Assembly: GCA_002082245.2 (NCBI GenBank) | Contig: NBTC02000002.1 | Coordinates: forward strand, 1,054,001-1,118,000 | DNA length: 64,000 nucleotides | From: Yersinia enterocolitica | GTDB lineage: Bacteria; Pseudomonadota; Gammaproteobacteria; Enterobacterales; Enterobacteriaceae | Direction: 5' to 3' | Shown: in pieces, positions 48,704 through 56,669 of the stretch | How positions within the stretch are numbered: the stretch's first letter is position 1 | How the letters are laid out: every line of letters begins with the position of its first letter | The notes under the pieces: model-generated | The model's input: only the letters and a program-made list of their open reading frames with translations | What the model was told of the DNA's origin: nothing | Database searches by the model: none | Made by a program: the position numbers and the translations under genes

Positions 48704-49234
48704 ATGTTGCAATTCCTTAACCGCTGCTCTAAAGGGCGCGGTGCTTGGCTTTTAATGGCCCTGACTGCACTTGCACTAGAATTGGTCGCACTCTATTTTC
48801 AACACGTGATGTTGTTACAGCCTTGTGTAATGTGTATTTACGAACGTGCTGCGTTATTCGGTATTCTCGGTGCGTCGTTGTTGGGTGCCATTGCACCTAA
48901 ATCGCCCTTGCGCTACCTGGCAATCTTTATCTGGATCTACAGCGCATGGCGCGGTGTTCAGCTAGCCTGGGTACACACTATGCTGCAACTCCATCCTTCA
49001 CCGTTCACGACCTGTGATTTCTTTGTCAGCTTCCCGTCATGGCTGCCACTAGACAAATGGCTGCCCGCTATTTTTGTTGCCAGTGGTGATTGCTCGGTAA
49101 AACAATGGGCATTTATGTCATTAGAAATGCCGCAATGGTTGGTCGGTATCTTTGCTGCATACTTATTGATTGGCGTATTGGTGCTGATCAGCCAATTCGT
49201 TAAACCGAAAAGACGTGACCTGTTTAGTCGATAA
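48704..49234 (+). CDS. dsbB: Disulphide bond oxidoreductase DsbB
   Basis: The 176-residue inner-membrane quinone reductase, the same length as E. coli DsbB, reoxidises DsbA and passes electrons to ubiquinone. Four membrane segments carry the two redox pairs: Cys41-Val-Met-Cys44 in [10 protein letters not shown], and Cys104 (TTCDFF) with Cys130 (SGDCSV). I start at MLQFLNRCS (48704), as in E. coli; an in-frame ATG 15 bp upstream and longer starts exist. Its likely clients include the two-cysteine secreted proteins further along. Confidence 0.95.
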   Translation: MLQFLNRCSKGRGAWLLMALTALALELVALYFQHVMLLQPCVMCIYERAALFGILGASLLGAIAPKSPLRYLAIFIWIYSAWRGVQLAWVHTMLQLHPSPFTTCDFFVSFPSWLPLDKWLPAIFVASGDCSVKQWAFMSLEMPQWLVGIFAAYLLIGVLVLISQFVKPKRRDLFSR

Positions 49235-49257
49235 TTTCAAACATATCTTTATCTGAC

Positions 49258-49285
49258 AATGGCACCTCAGGGTGCCATTTCTTTT
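49258..49285 (+). terminator. dsbB terminator
   Basis: AATGGCACC (49258-49266), loop TCAG, GGTGCCATT (49271-49279), then TCTTTT. Confidence 0.75.
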
Positions 49286-49298
49286 GGATGACAGTGCA

Positions 49299-50087
49299 TT
49301 AACGGATGATCCCGCGCGCTGAGCGAGAGAAAAAAGATTTATAAGACTGAAGTATTTGCCATTCTCTGGCCAAAACCTCAATGTCCTGACTGACATCCGC
49401 CACCAACTTACCGGTATGGTAAATAAGCTGATAGGCGTTTTGAACCGCTTGGCAATCATCACTGTTCAACCAGTCGTCCCCCATTCCTGCTGCTCGGATA
49501 CCCACCGGCACGGCACGATTACCCCCCGCAATCACATAAGGGGGGATATCCTGCACCACGCAGGCGCTTTCATTGACCAAGGCATGGGTGCCAATAACAC
49601 AAAACTGGTGCACAGCACTGGCCGCGCAGATAATGGCGAAATTATCGACCTCTACATGTCCGGCTAATCCTACATTCGACGCCAATAAGCAGTGGTTACC
49701 GATAATGCAGTCATGGCCAATATGCACATGATTCATCAGACTATTGTCATTACCGATACGTGTTATACCGTGTCCTTGAGCCGTGCCACGGTGTATCGTG
49801 ACATTTTGCTGAATCAAATTGCGGTCGCCAATGATAACCTGGGTAGGCTCCCCCTGGTACTTAAGATCCTGATTAACCTCTCCAATAGAGGAAAATTGTC
49901 CAATATTATTGTCACATCCAAGCTCGGTAATACCATTAATTACAATATGCGATTTAAGCACCGTGCCGGAACCAATAGTGACTTGAGAACCAATGTAACA
50001 AAAGTGACCAATCTGTACATTCGCACCAATCACCGCACCCTTCTCAATAATTGCAGAAGCAGAAACTATCGCGGTGTTATCAATCAA
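49299..50087 (-). CDS. Stand-alone LpxA paralogue (UDP-GlcNAc O-acyltransferase-like, altered specificity residues)
   Basis: A left-handed beta-helix (hexapeptide repeat) protein very similar to E. coli LpxA. I start at TTG 50087: GGAGAG lies nine bases before it, the product begins (M)IDNTAIV like E. coli MIDKSAFV, and it is then exactly 262 residues like LpxA. The catalytic His125 in HIGHDC, with His122, His144 and His160, is kept, as are GEVNQDLKY and IHRGT. Residue 173, Gly in E. coli and the acyl-chain ruler, is Glu here. The Arg204-Arg205 pair is Asp-Asp. It is outside the lpxD-fabZ-lpxA-lpxB cluster, so a second, differently specific acyltransferase is likely. Confidence 0.88.
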   Translation of the reverse strand: MIDNTAIVSASAIIEKGAVIGANVQIGHFCYIGSQVTIGSGTVLKSHIVINGITELGCDNNIGQFSSIGEVNQDLKYQGEPTQVIIGDRNLIQQNVTIHRGTAQGHGITRIGNDNSLMNHVHIGHDCIIGNHCLLASNVGLAGHVEVDNFAIICAASAVHQFCVIGTHALVNESACVVQDIPPYVIAGGNRAVPVGIRAAGMGDDWLNSDDCQAVQNAYQLIYHTGKLVADVSQDIEVLAREWQILQSYKSFFSRSARGIIR

Positions 50088-50208
50088 GCTATTTAACTCT
50101 CCAGATGGAGGACTCACATTACTACTTTGTGGGTAACTTCAGCGTCGACTAAGGACTAATCCATCCAGTGGTTTAATCAAATTTACAGCCATAAATGGTC
50201 ATACAACG

Positions 50209-50232
50209 AAAAAAGGCCACCATAAGGCAGCC
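50209..50232 (-). terminator. Terminator of the 118-residue secreted-protein gene
   Basis: In leftward RNA, GGCUGCC pairs with GGUGGCC (two G-U) around UUAU, followed by six U. Confidence 0.7.
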
Positions 50233-50257
50233 TCATTTTAATTCGATTATAAACTAG

Positions 50258-50614
50258 TTAAGCTGTGGTATGGGTACAAATGTACTGATTAGCCTGCTCA
50301 CCATCAACCACCGCCAAACGGATTGGCAGCGCGGAAATATTGAGAGAAGCAATAACTTGCTCCTGGCTGTTGGCATTTTGGAATATTAACGCCTCGCCCT
50401 GACCTTCTGGATTAACTTTTACAAACTGGAACACTGATTTATCAATGGTCAATTGCTGATTCGGGCCGTCTAACACTGCGGTCAGGCTGCCTCCCTCTTT
50501 CAATTTACAATCAAGATTTATCAATGAGGCCCCAGCGGCCTGAACCTGGTGCGAAATGCTACCTAAAGTAGCAGATATGCCGATGATAACAGCGGCCAAC
50601 GTTGAATATTTCAT
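50258..50614 (-). CDS. Small secreted protein of unknown function, two cysteines
   Basis: A 118-residue protein with a signal peptide (about residues 1-26, ending VQAAG) and a mature part of about 92 residues with predicted beta-strands and exactly two cysteines (LINLDCKL near the start, NQYICTHTTA near the end), suggesting one disulphide joining the termini. I do not recognise the family. It has its own terminator and no close operon partner. Confidence 0.75.
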   Translation of the reverse strand: MKYSTLAAVIIGISATLGSISHQVQAAGASLINLDCKLKEGGSLTAVLDGPNQQLTIDKSVFQFVKVNPEGQGEALIFQNANSQEQVIASLNISALPIRLAVVDGEQANQYICTHTTA

Positions 50615-50722
50615 TTTATTAAGTTTCTTGGTTAAATTTCGGCGTTAGTATGCCATATCTGGCGTCTGAATAGGCATCTGTTGTCTGAGAGGCTTCAATA
50701 TAAATTACATATATATCAATGG

Positions 50723-51169
50723 TTATCTGGCCCACTGCGGTTTATTCAAAATGTGGTCTTGCCAGTCGATAACCTCGCTCTCACGTACGGCAATATGGCG
50801 TACCGAGATCCGCTCACCGTGCATCGCAGATTTTGAACCGGCTAACAGTGGATGCCAACTCGCCAGGCCACGCCCCTCGCCCACCATCCGATAAGCACAG
50901 GTGGGTGGCAACCACTCAAACGTTACCAAATTCTCTCGGGTTAACTTGATGCAGTCTTCTTCTAATTCAAAGCGGCGCTCATAATTACGGCACTGGCAGG
51001 TTTTGAGATTGAGCTGATCACAGGCCACATTGGTGAAATAGATTTCATCCGTGTCCTCATCAATCAGTTTATTCAAGCAACATTGGCCGCATCCGTCGCA
51101 CAGTGATTCCCATTCACTATCTGACATTTCAGCGAGTGTTTTTTGTTGCCAAAAAGGAAGTTGTGACAT
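50723..51169 (-). CDS. ycgN: YcgN, UPF0260 cysteine-cluster protein
   Basis: The 148-residue protein has a CxxC-type metal-binding cluster: [12 protein letters not shown] near residue 24, then [19 protein letters not shown] and PTCAYR. Such YkgJ/UPF0260 proteins probably bind zinc or an iron-sulphur cluster; no function is established. The length matches E. coli YcgN (153). It lies in the order ycgN-ycgM-[mltB-like]-ycgL-min, which is the E. coli order with one insertion. Confidence 0.92.
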   Translation of the reverse strand: MSQLPFWQQKTLAEMSDSEWESLCDGCGQCCLNKLIDEDTDEIYFTNVACDQLNLKTCQCRNYERRFELEEDCIKLTRENLVTFEWLPPTCAYRMVGEGRGLASWHPLLAGSKSAMHGERISVRHIAVRESEVIDWQDHILNKPQWAR

Positions 51170-51272
51170 ATCGGTATCCGGTGTGAATAAATGAGCGGGT
51201 CGTTATAGACGCTTTGGCGGTCAGATGCAAGTGTTGCCGCCCAGCCTGATGGCATAAGCGGTAGCGATGCTC

Positions 51273-51929
51273 TTAGATTATGCGGGTACTCAACGTTTTA
51301 CCATTTAGCATAACTTTCAGCATATCGCCTGATTTCATCGGCCCGACGCCCTGTGGAGTGCCCGTCAGAATGATATCGCCAGCACGCAAAGTAAAGAAAC
51401 GGCTGATGTAACTGATTAGCGGAATGATGGGGGTGATCATATCACGCGTGTTGCCTTGCTGACGGACCTCATCGTTAATGATAAGCGATAAGTCAGCCTG
51501 TTGCGCATCACCAAACTCCGCCACCGGTATAAAACCGGAAATCGGGCAAGAACCGTCAAATGCTTTCGATTTCTCCCACGGCTGACCAGCCTTTTTCAAG
51601 CCAGATTGCAGCTCACGCAGTGTCAAATCCAATGCGACACCGTAACCGGCGATTGCGCGTGCCACTCGGTCTTCACTGGCTTGTTTTAACGGAGTACCGA
51701 TCAAAACGGCTAATTCTACTTCATGATGAACCTCACCGAACTCTTTCGGGATCGATACCGGCTGGCGAATATCACATAGCGCTGTTTCAGGTTTAATAAA
51801 CAGCACCGGTTCAACTGACACAGTACTCCCCATCTCTTTAATATGTTCGGCATAGTTACTGCCAACGCAAACCACTTTACTCACTGGAAAATCCAGCAAA
51901 GCCCCTTGCCAGTCTCTATGTTGATACAT
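51273..51929 (-). CDS. ycgM: Fumarylacetoacetate hydrolase-family protein YcgM
   Basis: The 218-residue enzyme (E. coli YcgM 219) is of the FAH family, close to acylpyruvase FAHD1. Metal-binding acidic residues are in EVHHEVELAVLIG (about 67-79) and SFDGSCPISGF-like KAFDGSCPISGF; GDIILTGTPQGVGPM is the C-terminal family signature. A role in hydrolysing acylpyruvates or decarboxylating oxaloacetate is known for the family. It is 104 bp upstream of ycgN in the transcript direction. Confidence 0.92.
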   Translation of the reverse strand: MYQHRDWQGALLDFPVSKVVCVGSNYAEHIKEMGSTVSVEPVLFIKPETALCDIRQPVSIPKEFGEVHHEVELAVLIGTPLKQASEDRVARAIAGYGVALDLTLRELQSGLKKAGQPWEKSKAFDGSCPISGFIPVAEFGDAQQADLSLIINDEVRQQGNTRDMITPIIPLISYISRFFTLRAGDIILTGTPQGVGPMKSGDMLKVMLNGKTLSTRII

Positions 51930-52030
51930 ACTGCCTCTCCTGAATTAACATCCTGTCTGAATTTACATCTTGATTGGCTCTTGCCGCAGCGACACAACCA
52001 AGTCATACCACGATTAGGTGTTCGCAGACA

Positions 52031-53119
52031 TTATTGACTTACGCTATCTGCCATCATACCAATACTAATAGCGAAATAGTAAGAACGGTTCCAGTGCATA
52101 ATGGTACGAAAATTATCATAAACCAGAAACGCCCGCCCTTGCACATCATCAGGTACGATGACCCAAGCCCGGAGATCTGAGTTGGCAAAGTTACCGCCGG
52201 GTATCGCCATTACCCCGAGTTGCTGCCATTGGGCGACGCTTTTGGCTTGGCTGTCTTTTAAGCCCGCCAGCTTAATATCAAATCCTTCGGGCAGCGTCGC
52301 TTCCTGGCCCCAATCAACACCCGGTTTCCAACCTTCAGTAGACAGATAGTTAGCTGTCGAAGCAAAGACATCATCGATATTATTCCAAATATCAATTTTC
52401 CCATCGCCATCCCCGTCAGCGCCATAGGTCAGGAAAGAGCTAGGCATAAATTGACTCTGCCCCATCGCACCAGCCCATGATCCTTTCAACTCGGGGTCAT
52501 CAACTTTGCCTTGCTGAATGATTTGCAATGCAGCTATCAGCTCTTTAGTGAAGAATGCCTCACGCCGCCCTTCAAATGCCATGGTGGATAAGGCAGAGAT
52601 GACATCCTCTTTACCTTGAAACTTGCCAAACCCACTTTCCATGCCCCACAGCGCCACGATGTAACGCTCAGGCACACCATAGCGCGCAGTAACTTGTGAT
52701 AACTGAGGCTGATAGCGCTGATAAATCTCTTTACCTTGCGCGACTTTCGCCTCTGTCAGAACTCTGGTCAGGTAATCATCCAGTGTGACTTTCTTTTCTA
52801 ACTGATTGCGGTCTGACTGAATGACTCGGTCAACAAAATGAATATTGGCAAACGCTTTATCAAGCGTAGCCTCGCTGATCCCCTTTGCACGAGCTTGGGC
52901 CTTTAATTGTTCGACATAAGCAGGAAACTGCGCTGGATCACGCCCTTGCTGGGATAATGTCATTTTAGTACTGTTCTTGGCCGCAGCCGGTGGTGAATCC
53001 AGCATGGTTGGTGGCGCGGTTGCTGGTGTTGGTGCCGCAATCGGGGCCGCAGCATTTTTATTGGCACATCCCACTGAGATGAGCGTCACCAGAGCAACTG
53101 CAATCATTGACAATTTCAT
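52031..53119 (-). CDS. MltB-type lytic murein transglycosylase, lipoprotein
   Basis: A 362-residue lipoprotein that should cut peptidoglycan glycan strands to 1,6-anhydro products. The lipobox is LISVGC with Cys18. An Ala/Pro-rich linker (about 20-55) leads to the SLT_2 domain: the catalytic Glu is in LWGMESGFGKFQGKEDV, with GAMGQSQFMPSSFLTYGADGDGDGKIDIWNNIDDVFAS including a calcium-like DGDGDGKID loop. A C-terminal domain ends in NRSYYFAISIGMMAD. I start at 53119 because AGGA lies 8 bases before and it gives the lipoprotein signal. It is inserted between ycgM and ycgL compared with E. coli. Confidence 0.9.
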   Translation of the reverse strand: MKLSMIAVALVTLISVGCANKNAAAPIAAPTPATAPPTMLDSPPAAAKNSTKMTLSQQGRDPAQFPAYVEQLKAQARAKGISEATLDKAFANIHFVDRVIQSDRNQLEKKVTLDDYLTRVLTEAKVAQGKEIYQRYQPQLSQVTARYGVPERYIVALWGMESGFGKFQGKEDVISALSTMAFEGRREAFFTKELIAALQIIQQGKVDDPELKGSWAGAMGQSQFMPSSFLTYGADGDGDGKIDIWNNIDDVFASTANYLSTEGWKPGVDWGQEATLPEGFDIKLAGLKDSQAKSVAQWQQLGVMAIPGGNFANSDLRAWVIVPDDVQGRAFLVYDNFRTIMHWNRSYYFAISIGMMADSVSQ

Positions 53120-53253
53120 CGACGCATTCCTGTGTAAAACAACAACCAGAGAGGAAGCTGGAAATATAAAATCAACCGGGGCTGATACATGGACATCCAC
53201 CTTAGGGTTGTGATGGATGCCATCACGGTAGGCAGTTTTGATGAAAATCAACG

Positions 53254-53526
53254 TTATACGGTAGTATCGCCCAAGTGCATTTTCAACAAACTTTCGAGTG
53301 GCGGTGGGACTTGCAGATAAAAACCCTGCTCAATGAGTGCACTTTTTACCTTCTCGACATCCGCTGTCGCCAACGTTTTGCGTTCATTTAATGAAAGCAG
53401 CATCGCAAATTGCGGCTTGCCAAAACTGGTAAGTAATTCAGCCGGCACTCTGGAAAAATCATCTTTCTTTTCAATATATAGGTAGGTTTGATCCCGTTTC
53501 GGGCTTCTATAGATAGCACACAGCAT
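53254..53526 (-). CDS. ycgL: YcgL-type DUF protein
   Basis: A 90-residue cytoplasmic protein of the YcgL family (UPF0745). Family blocks are [26 protein letters not shown] and [34 protein letters not shown]. The fold is known from an E. coli structure; function is not. It lies upstream of the mltB-like gene on the same strand, near minC as in E. coli. Confidence 0.92.
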   Translation of the reverse strand: MLCAIYRSPKRDQTYLYIEKKDDFSRVPAELLTSFGKPQFAMLLSLNERKTLATADVEKVKSALIEQGFYLQVPPPLESLLKMHLGDTTV

Positions 53527-53565
53527 GTTTGGACTCTATTTGATAAATTCAATAATGAGACTGTA

Positions 53566-53634
53566 TATACCCTAAATCATTCGAGTTACAAGAAGGCGGC
53601 CAACGCACATGCAGCTTGAAGTATTACGGGTATA
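53566..53634. repeat. Short ERIC element (69 bp, internal deletion)
   Basis: It runs from TATACCC to GGGTATA with both outer arms of an ERIC (AAGAAGGCGGCCAACGCACATGCAG) joined directly. The central palindrome is missing. Such 69-70-bp forms resemble a MITE that lost its core. Confidence 0.85.
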
Positions 53635-53682
53635 GTTAGCATAGTATTATAACACGCTAGCCTGGCTCAGATGCTTGGGATA

Positions 53683-54039
53683 TCAATAGATATTGATGCC
53701 TATACTGCTAGCACAGGGATCAGATACAGCATATTGACGTTTATCATTTTCGGCGCGCCGAGCTGGGTAATGTTCTTGCTGTTGGCATTTAGCCTGCTTT
53801 TCGTTTTCCCGTTTTGCCGCTTCGGCATCTATCCGCGCTTTCTCCTCATCCAATTGCTTTTGCCATGACTCAGCACTTGTCGCCACCGATCCAAGCGCCT
53901 TACGTTTTTCAAGATAATCGGTGGGAACCTTACTGTCTTTTGGGATTTCGGCGTGATAGCCAAAGTCAGCCCATGCAGTAAATGCAACAGGTAAAGCCAT
54001 AACACAGATAAATGATAGTGGGATGAAATTCCTTTTCAT
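53683..54039 (-). CDS. Small secreted protein with an upstream Fur box
   Basis: A 118-residue protein. The signal peptide (residues 1-24) ends in FTAWA-DFGYHAEIP. The mature part has a charged helical stretch (about 55-95, rich in Glu, Lys, Arg, Gln) and two cysteines (AKCQQQ and SDPCASS). I recognise no family. A 15-bp sequence 52 bp upstream matches the Fur consensus at 13 positions, so iron-repressed expression is likely. It is divergent from minC. Confidence 0.72.
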   Translation of the reverse strand: MKRNFIPLSFICVMALPVAFTAWADFGYHAEIPKDSKVPTDYLEKRKALGSVATSAESWQKQLDEEKARIDAEAAKRENEKQAKCQQQEHYPARRAENDKRQYAVSDPCASSIGINIY

Positions 54040-54666
54040 CGTTGATGTTCCTCAGATAGATTGATGCAGAAACCGCAAAATATCACAAAATGATTATCAT
54101 TCTCAATATAGAATCATTAAAAATAGCACTGATTAGTGCCATTTATCACTCAGCTTTAATTACCCATGCCAGCGGCAATGTGGTGATACACAGATTACTG
54201 GGTGAGATTTCTCTGAAATAATAGTGTGAGGTATTTCACTAAGTCGATAATAACCACACTCAATATCTCTATTTCATCATCTTGAAAGTGATAATAATGG
54301 TGAGTCATTACTCTATTTTATAAAAAACAACTTCATCTGATAAAAAAATGACTCATCTCTGATTAAAAATGGTCACTTTTATGGGCGACGTCAAACCCGC
54401 CATCAGCATGTTTGCTTGTTGAAAAAATACACAATTTAACGGTGGGAGTGATAACCGCCAAATATAGGCAGGTCAGGGCTAGCGAATAAGCGGAAGTTAT
54501 GCTGTAATTTCTTGTCAGATTGAAGTCATTATGACCTTAAGATTTCAATATATTGATACGGATAGATTTATCTTTATATTACCTATAACATGCTTGGGAA
54601 CATCAGAATATTGTACCCCGAGTGGTATTTTGGGGATTAAACGTAGCTGAAACTGAGTCAGGATAG
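54040..54666. other. Region upstream of minC
   Basis: About 630 bp without a supported gene. The left part holds the Fur box. A 9-bp inverted repeat, TGAGTCATT (54301-54309) and AATGACTCA (54347-54355), lies in the middle. The minCDE promoter must be in the right part. Confidence 0.5.
54091..54105 (-). promoter_or_regulatory. Fur box
   Basis: TGATTATCATTCTCA against the 7-1-7 core TGATAATCATTATCA: 13 of 15 match. It is 52 bp before the start of the secreted 118-residue protein and more than 560 bp from minC. Confidence 0.65.
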
Positions 54667-55353
54667 ATGTCACAATCGCCAATTGAGTTAAAAGGCAGTA
54701 GTTTTACCCTATCGGTCGTTCATTTACACGATTCACGACCGGAGGTAATCCGTCAGGCATTGCAGGAAAAGGTGGATCAAGCCCCCGCTTTCCTGAAAAA
54801 CGCCCCTGTTGTGATTAACGTTGCAACGTTACCAAACGGTGCTAACTGGAAAGATCTCCAACAGGCTGTCACTTCAGCAGGTCTGCGTATTGTTGGCATC
54901 AGTGGTTGTCAGGATGAGCGTCAAAAACGGGCGATAGCACGTGCAGGTTTGCCGTTATTGAGTGAGGGTAAAGGCCAGAAAATGGCACCCGAGCCCGTTA
55001 TCAGCCCGCCGGAAAACGCGCCGACCAAGACACGTATCATCAACACACCTGTCCGTTCCGGCCAACAGATTTATGCCCGTAATTGCGATTTGATTGTTAT
55101 CAGCAGTGTCAGTGCCGGTGCTGAATTAATTGCCGACGGCAATATTCATATCTATGGAATGATGCGAGGCCGTGCGCTAGCAGGTGCATCCGGGGATGCC
55201 CAATGCCAGATTTTTTGCACACATTTAGGCGCTGAGCTCGTCTCTATCGCGGGGCAGTACTGGTTAAGTGACCAGATCCCGCGTGAGTATTTTGGTCAGG
55301 CCGCACGTCTGCATCTGCTGGATAACGCATTAACTATACAACCTTTAAATTAA
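54667..55353 (+). CDS. minC: Septum-site inhibitor MinC
   Basis: The 228-residue FtsZ inhibitor (E. coli 231) prevents polar division. The N-terminal domain (about 1-100: [27 protein letters not shown]) inhibits FtsZ polymerisation. The C-terminal beta-helix (about 125-225: [48 protein letters not shown]) dimerises and binds MinD. It is the first gene of minCDE. Confidence 0.97.
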   Translation: MSQSPIELKGSSFTLSVVHLHDSRPEVIRQALQEKVDQAPAFLKNAPVVINVATLPNGANWKDLQQAVTSAGLRIVGISGCQDERQKRAIARAGLPLLSEGKGQKMAPEPVISPPENAPTKTRIINTPVRSGQQIYARNCDLIVISSVSAGAELIADGNIHIYGMMRGRALAGASGDAQCQIFCTHLGAELVSIAGQYWLSDQIPREYFGQAARLHLLDNALTIQPLN

Positions 55354-55378
55354 GCCCTTTTGACAAGGAATCCATTTC

Positions 55379-56191
55379 ATGGCACGCATTATTGTTGTTA
55401 CATCGGGTAAAGGGGGCGTTGGCAAGACCACATCAAGCGCGGCTATCGCAACCGGCTTGGCCCAAAAAGGTAAAAAAACCGTCGTTATCGATTTCGATAT
55501 CGGCCTACGGAATCTAGACTTGATCATGGGATGTGAACGCCGGGTAGTTTATGATTTTGTTAATGTGATTCAAGGTGATGCCACTTTGAACCAAGCATTA
55601 ATAAAAGATAAGCGTACAGATAATCTGTACATTTTACCGGCTTCTCAGACGCGCGATAAAGACGCCCTGACCAAAGAGGGTGTTGAAAAGATTTTAAACG
55701 ATCTTGGCGATATGAATTTCGAGTTTGTGGTATGCGACTCCCCTGCGGGTATCGAAAGCGGCGCTTTGATGGCGCTCTATTTTGCTGACGAAGCCGTTAT
55801 TACCACTAACCCTGAAGTCTCCTCGGTTCGTGACTCTGACCGCATCCTCGGGATACTGTCCTCCAAGTCGCGCCGCGCAGAGAATGGCCAGGATCCAATT
55901 AAAGAACATCTGCTGTTGACCCGCTACAATCCTGGGCGTGTTAATCGCGGCGATATGCTTAGCATGGAAGATGTCCTCGATATTCTGAGGATCCCACTGG
56001 TTGGCGTTATTCCAGAAGATCAATCTGTATTGCGCGCCTCGAACCAAGGCGAGCCAGTGATTCTGGACAAAGAGTCAGATGCCGGTAAAGCTTATGACGA
56101 TACCGTTGACCGTTTGCTAGGAGAAGAACGCCCCTTCCGCTTCATCGAAGAAGAGAAGAAGGGCTTCCTGAAACGCCTTTTTGGGGGATAA
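55379..56191 (+). CDS. minD: Septum-site ATPase MinD
   Basis: The 270-residue membrane-associated ATPase, the same length as in E. coli, recruits MinC and oscillates with MinE. The deviant Walker A is SGKGGVGKTTSSAA (about 9-22) and the switch II region VCDSPAGIE. The C-terminal amphipathic membrane-targeting helix is KKGFLKRLFGG. It starts 25 bp after minC and ends 3 bp before minE. Confidence 0.98.
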   Translation: MARIIVVTSGKGGVGKTTSSAAIATGLAQKGKKTVVIDFDIGLRNLDLIMGCERRVVYDFVNVIQGDATLNQALIKDKRTDNLYILPASQTRDKDALTKEGVEKILNDLGDMNFEFVVCDSPAGIESGALMALYFADEAVITTNPEVSSVRDSDRILGILSSKSRRAENGQDPIKEHLLLTRYNPGRVNRGDMLSMEDVLDILRIPLVGVIPEDQSVLRASNQGEPVILDKESDAGKAYDDTVDRLLGEERPFRFIEEEKKGFLKRLFGG

Positions 56192-56194
56192 ACC

Positions 56195-56464
56195 ATGGCT
56201 TTGTTAGACTTTTTTCTGTCCCGCAAAAAACCGACAGCCAATATAGCCAAGGAACGGCTGCAAATTATCGTCGCTGAGCGTCGTCGTGGGGACAGTGAGC
56301 CCCATTATTTGCCTGACTTGAAACGCGATATTTTGGCGGTTATTTGTAAATATATACAGATCGATCCTGAAATGCTGCATGTGCAATTCGAGCAGAAAGG
56401 GGATGATATTTCGGTACTTGAACTTAACGTGACATTACCGGAAACGGAAGAAACGCCTAAATGA
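56195..56464 (+). CDS. minE: Topological specificity factor MinE
   Basis: The 89-residue protein (E. coli 88) stimulates the MinD ATPase. The N-terminal membrane and MinD-binding part is [29 protein letters not shown] (2-30); the C-terminal dimer domain is about 35-88. It is the last gene of minCDE. Confidence 0.97.
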
Positions 56465-56479
56465 TTTCTTCGCAATAAC

Positions 56480-56515
56480 TACCCCCTGTATTTATTTACA
56501 GGGGGTACTTTCATT
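56480..56515 (+). terminator. minCDE terminator
   Basis: TACCCCCTGTA (56480-56490), TTTATT loop, TACAGGGGGTA (56497-56507), then CTTTCATTT. Confidence 0.85.
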
Positions 56516-56637
56516 TAGTTAACTGTATATATATCCAGCCCATTGTGCTATTCAATATATCTGTCACTGAAACAAGAAAAATCTTAATCTCTATTTCAAT
56601 TAGTCATAAAGTACTTATGAATTAAAATTGAAACACC

Positions 56638-56661
56638 CAGAGTGAAGCCCACCCCACTCTG
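56638..56661 (-). terminator. Probable rnd terminator
   Basis: CAGAGTG (56638-56644) and CACTCTG (56655-56661) are exact inverted copies. Read leftwards the stem runs into GGGTGTTTCAATTTT. The T tract is interrupted. Confidence 0.5.
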
Positions 56662-56669
56662 AATATCGA

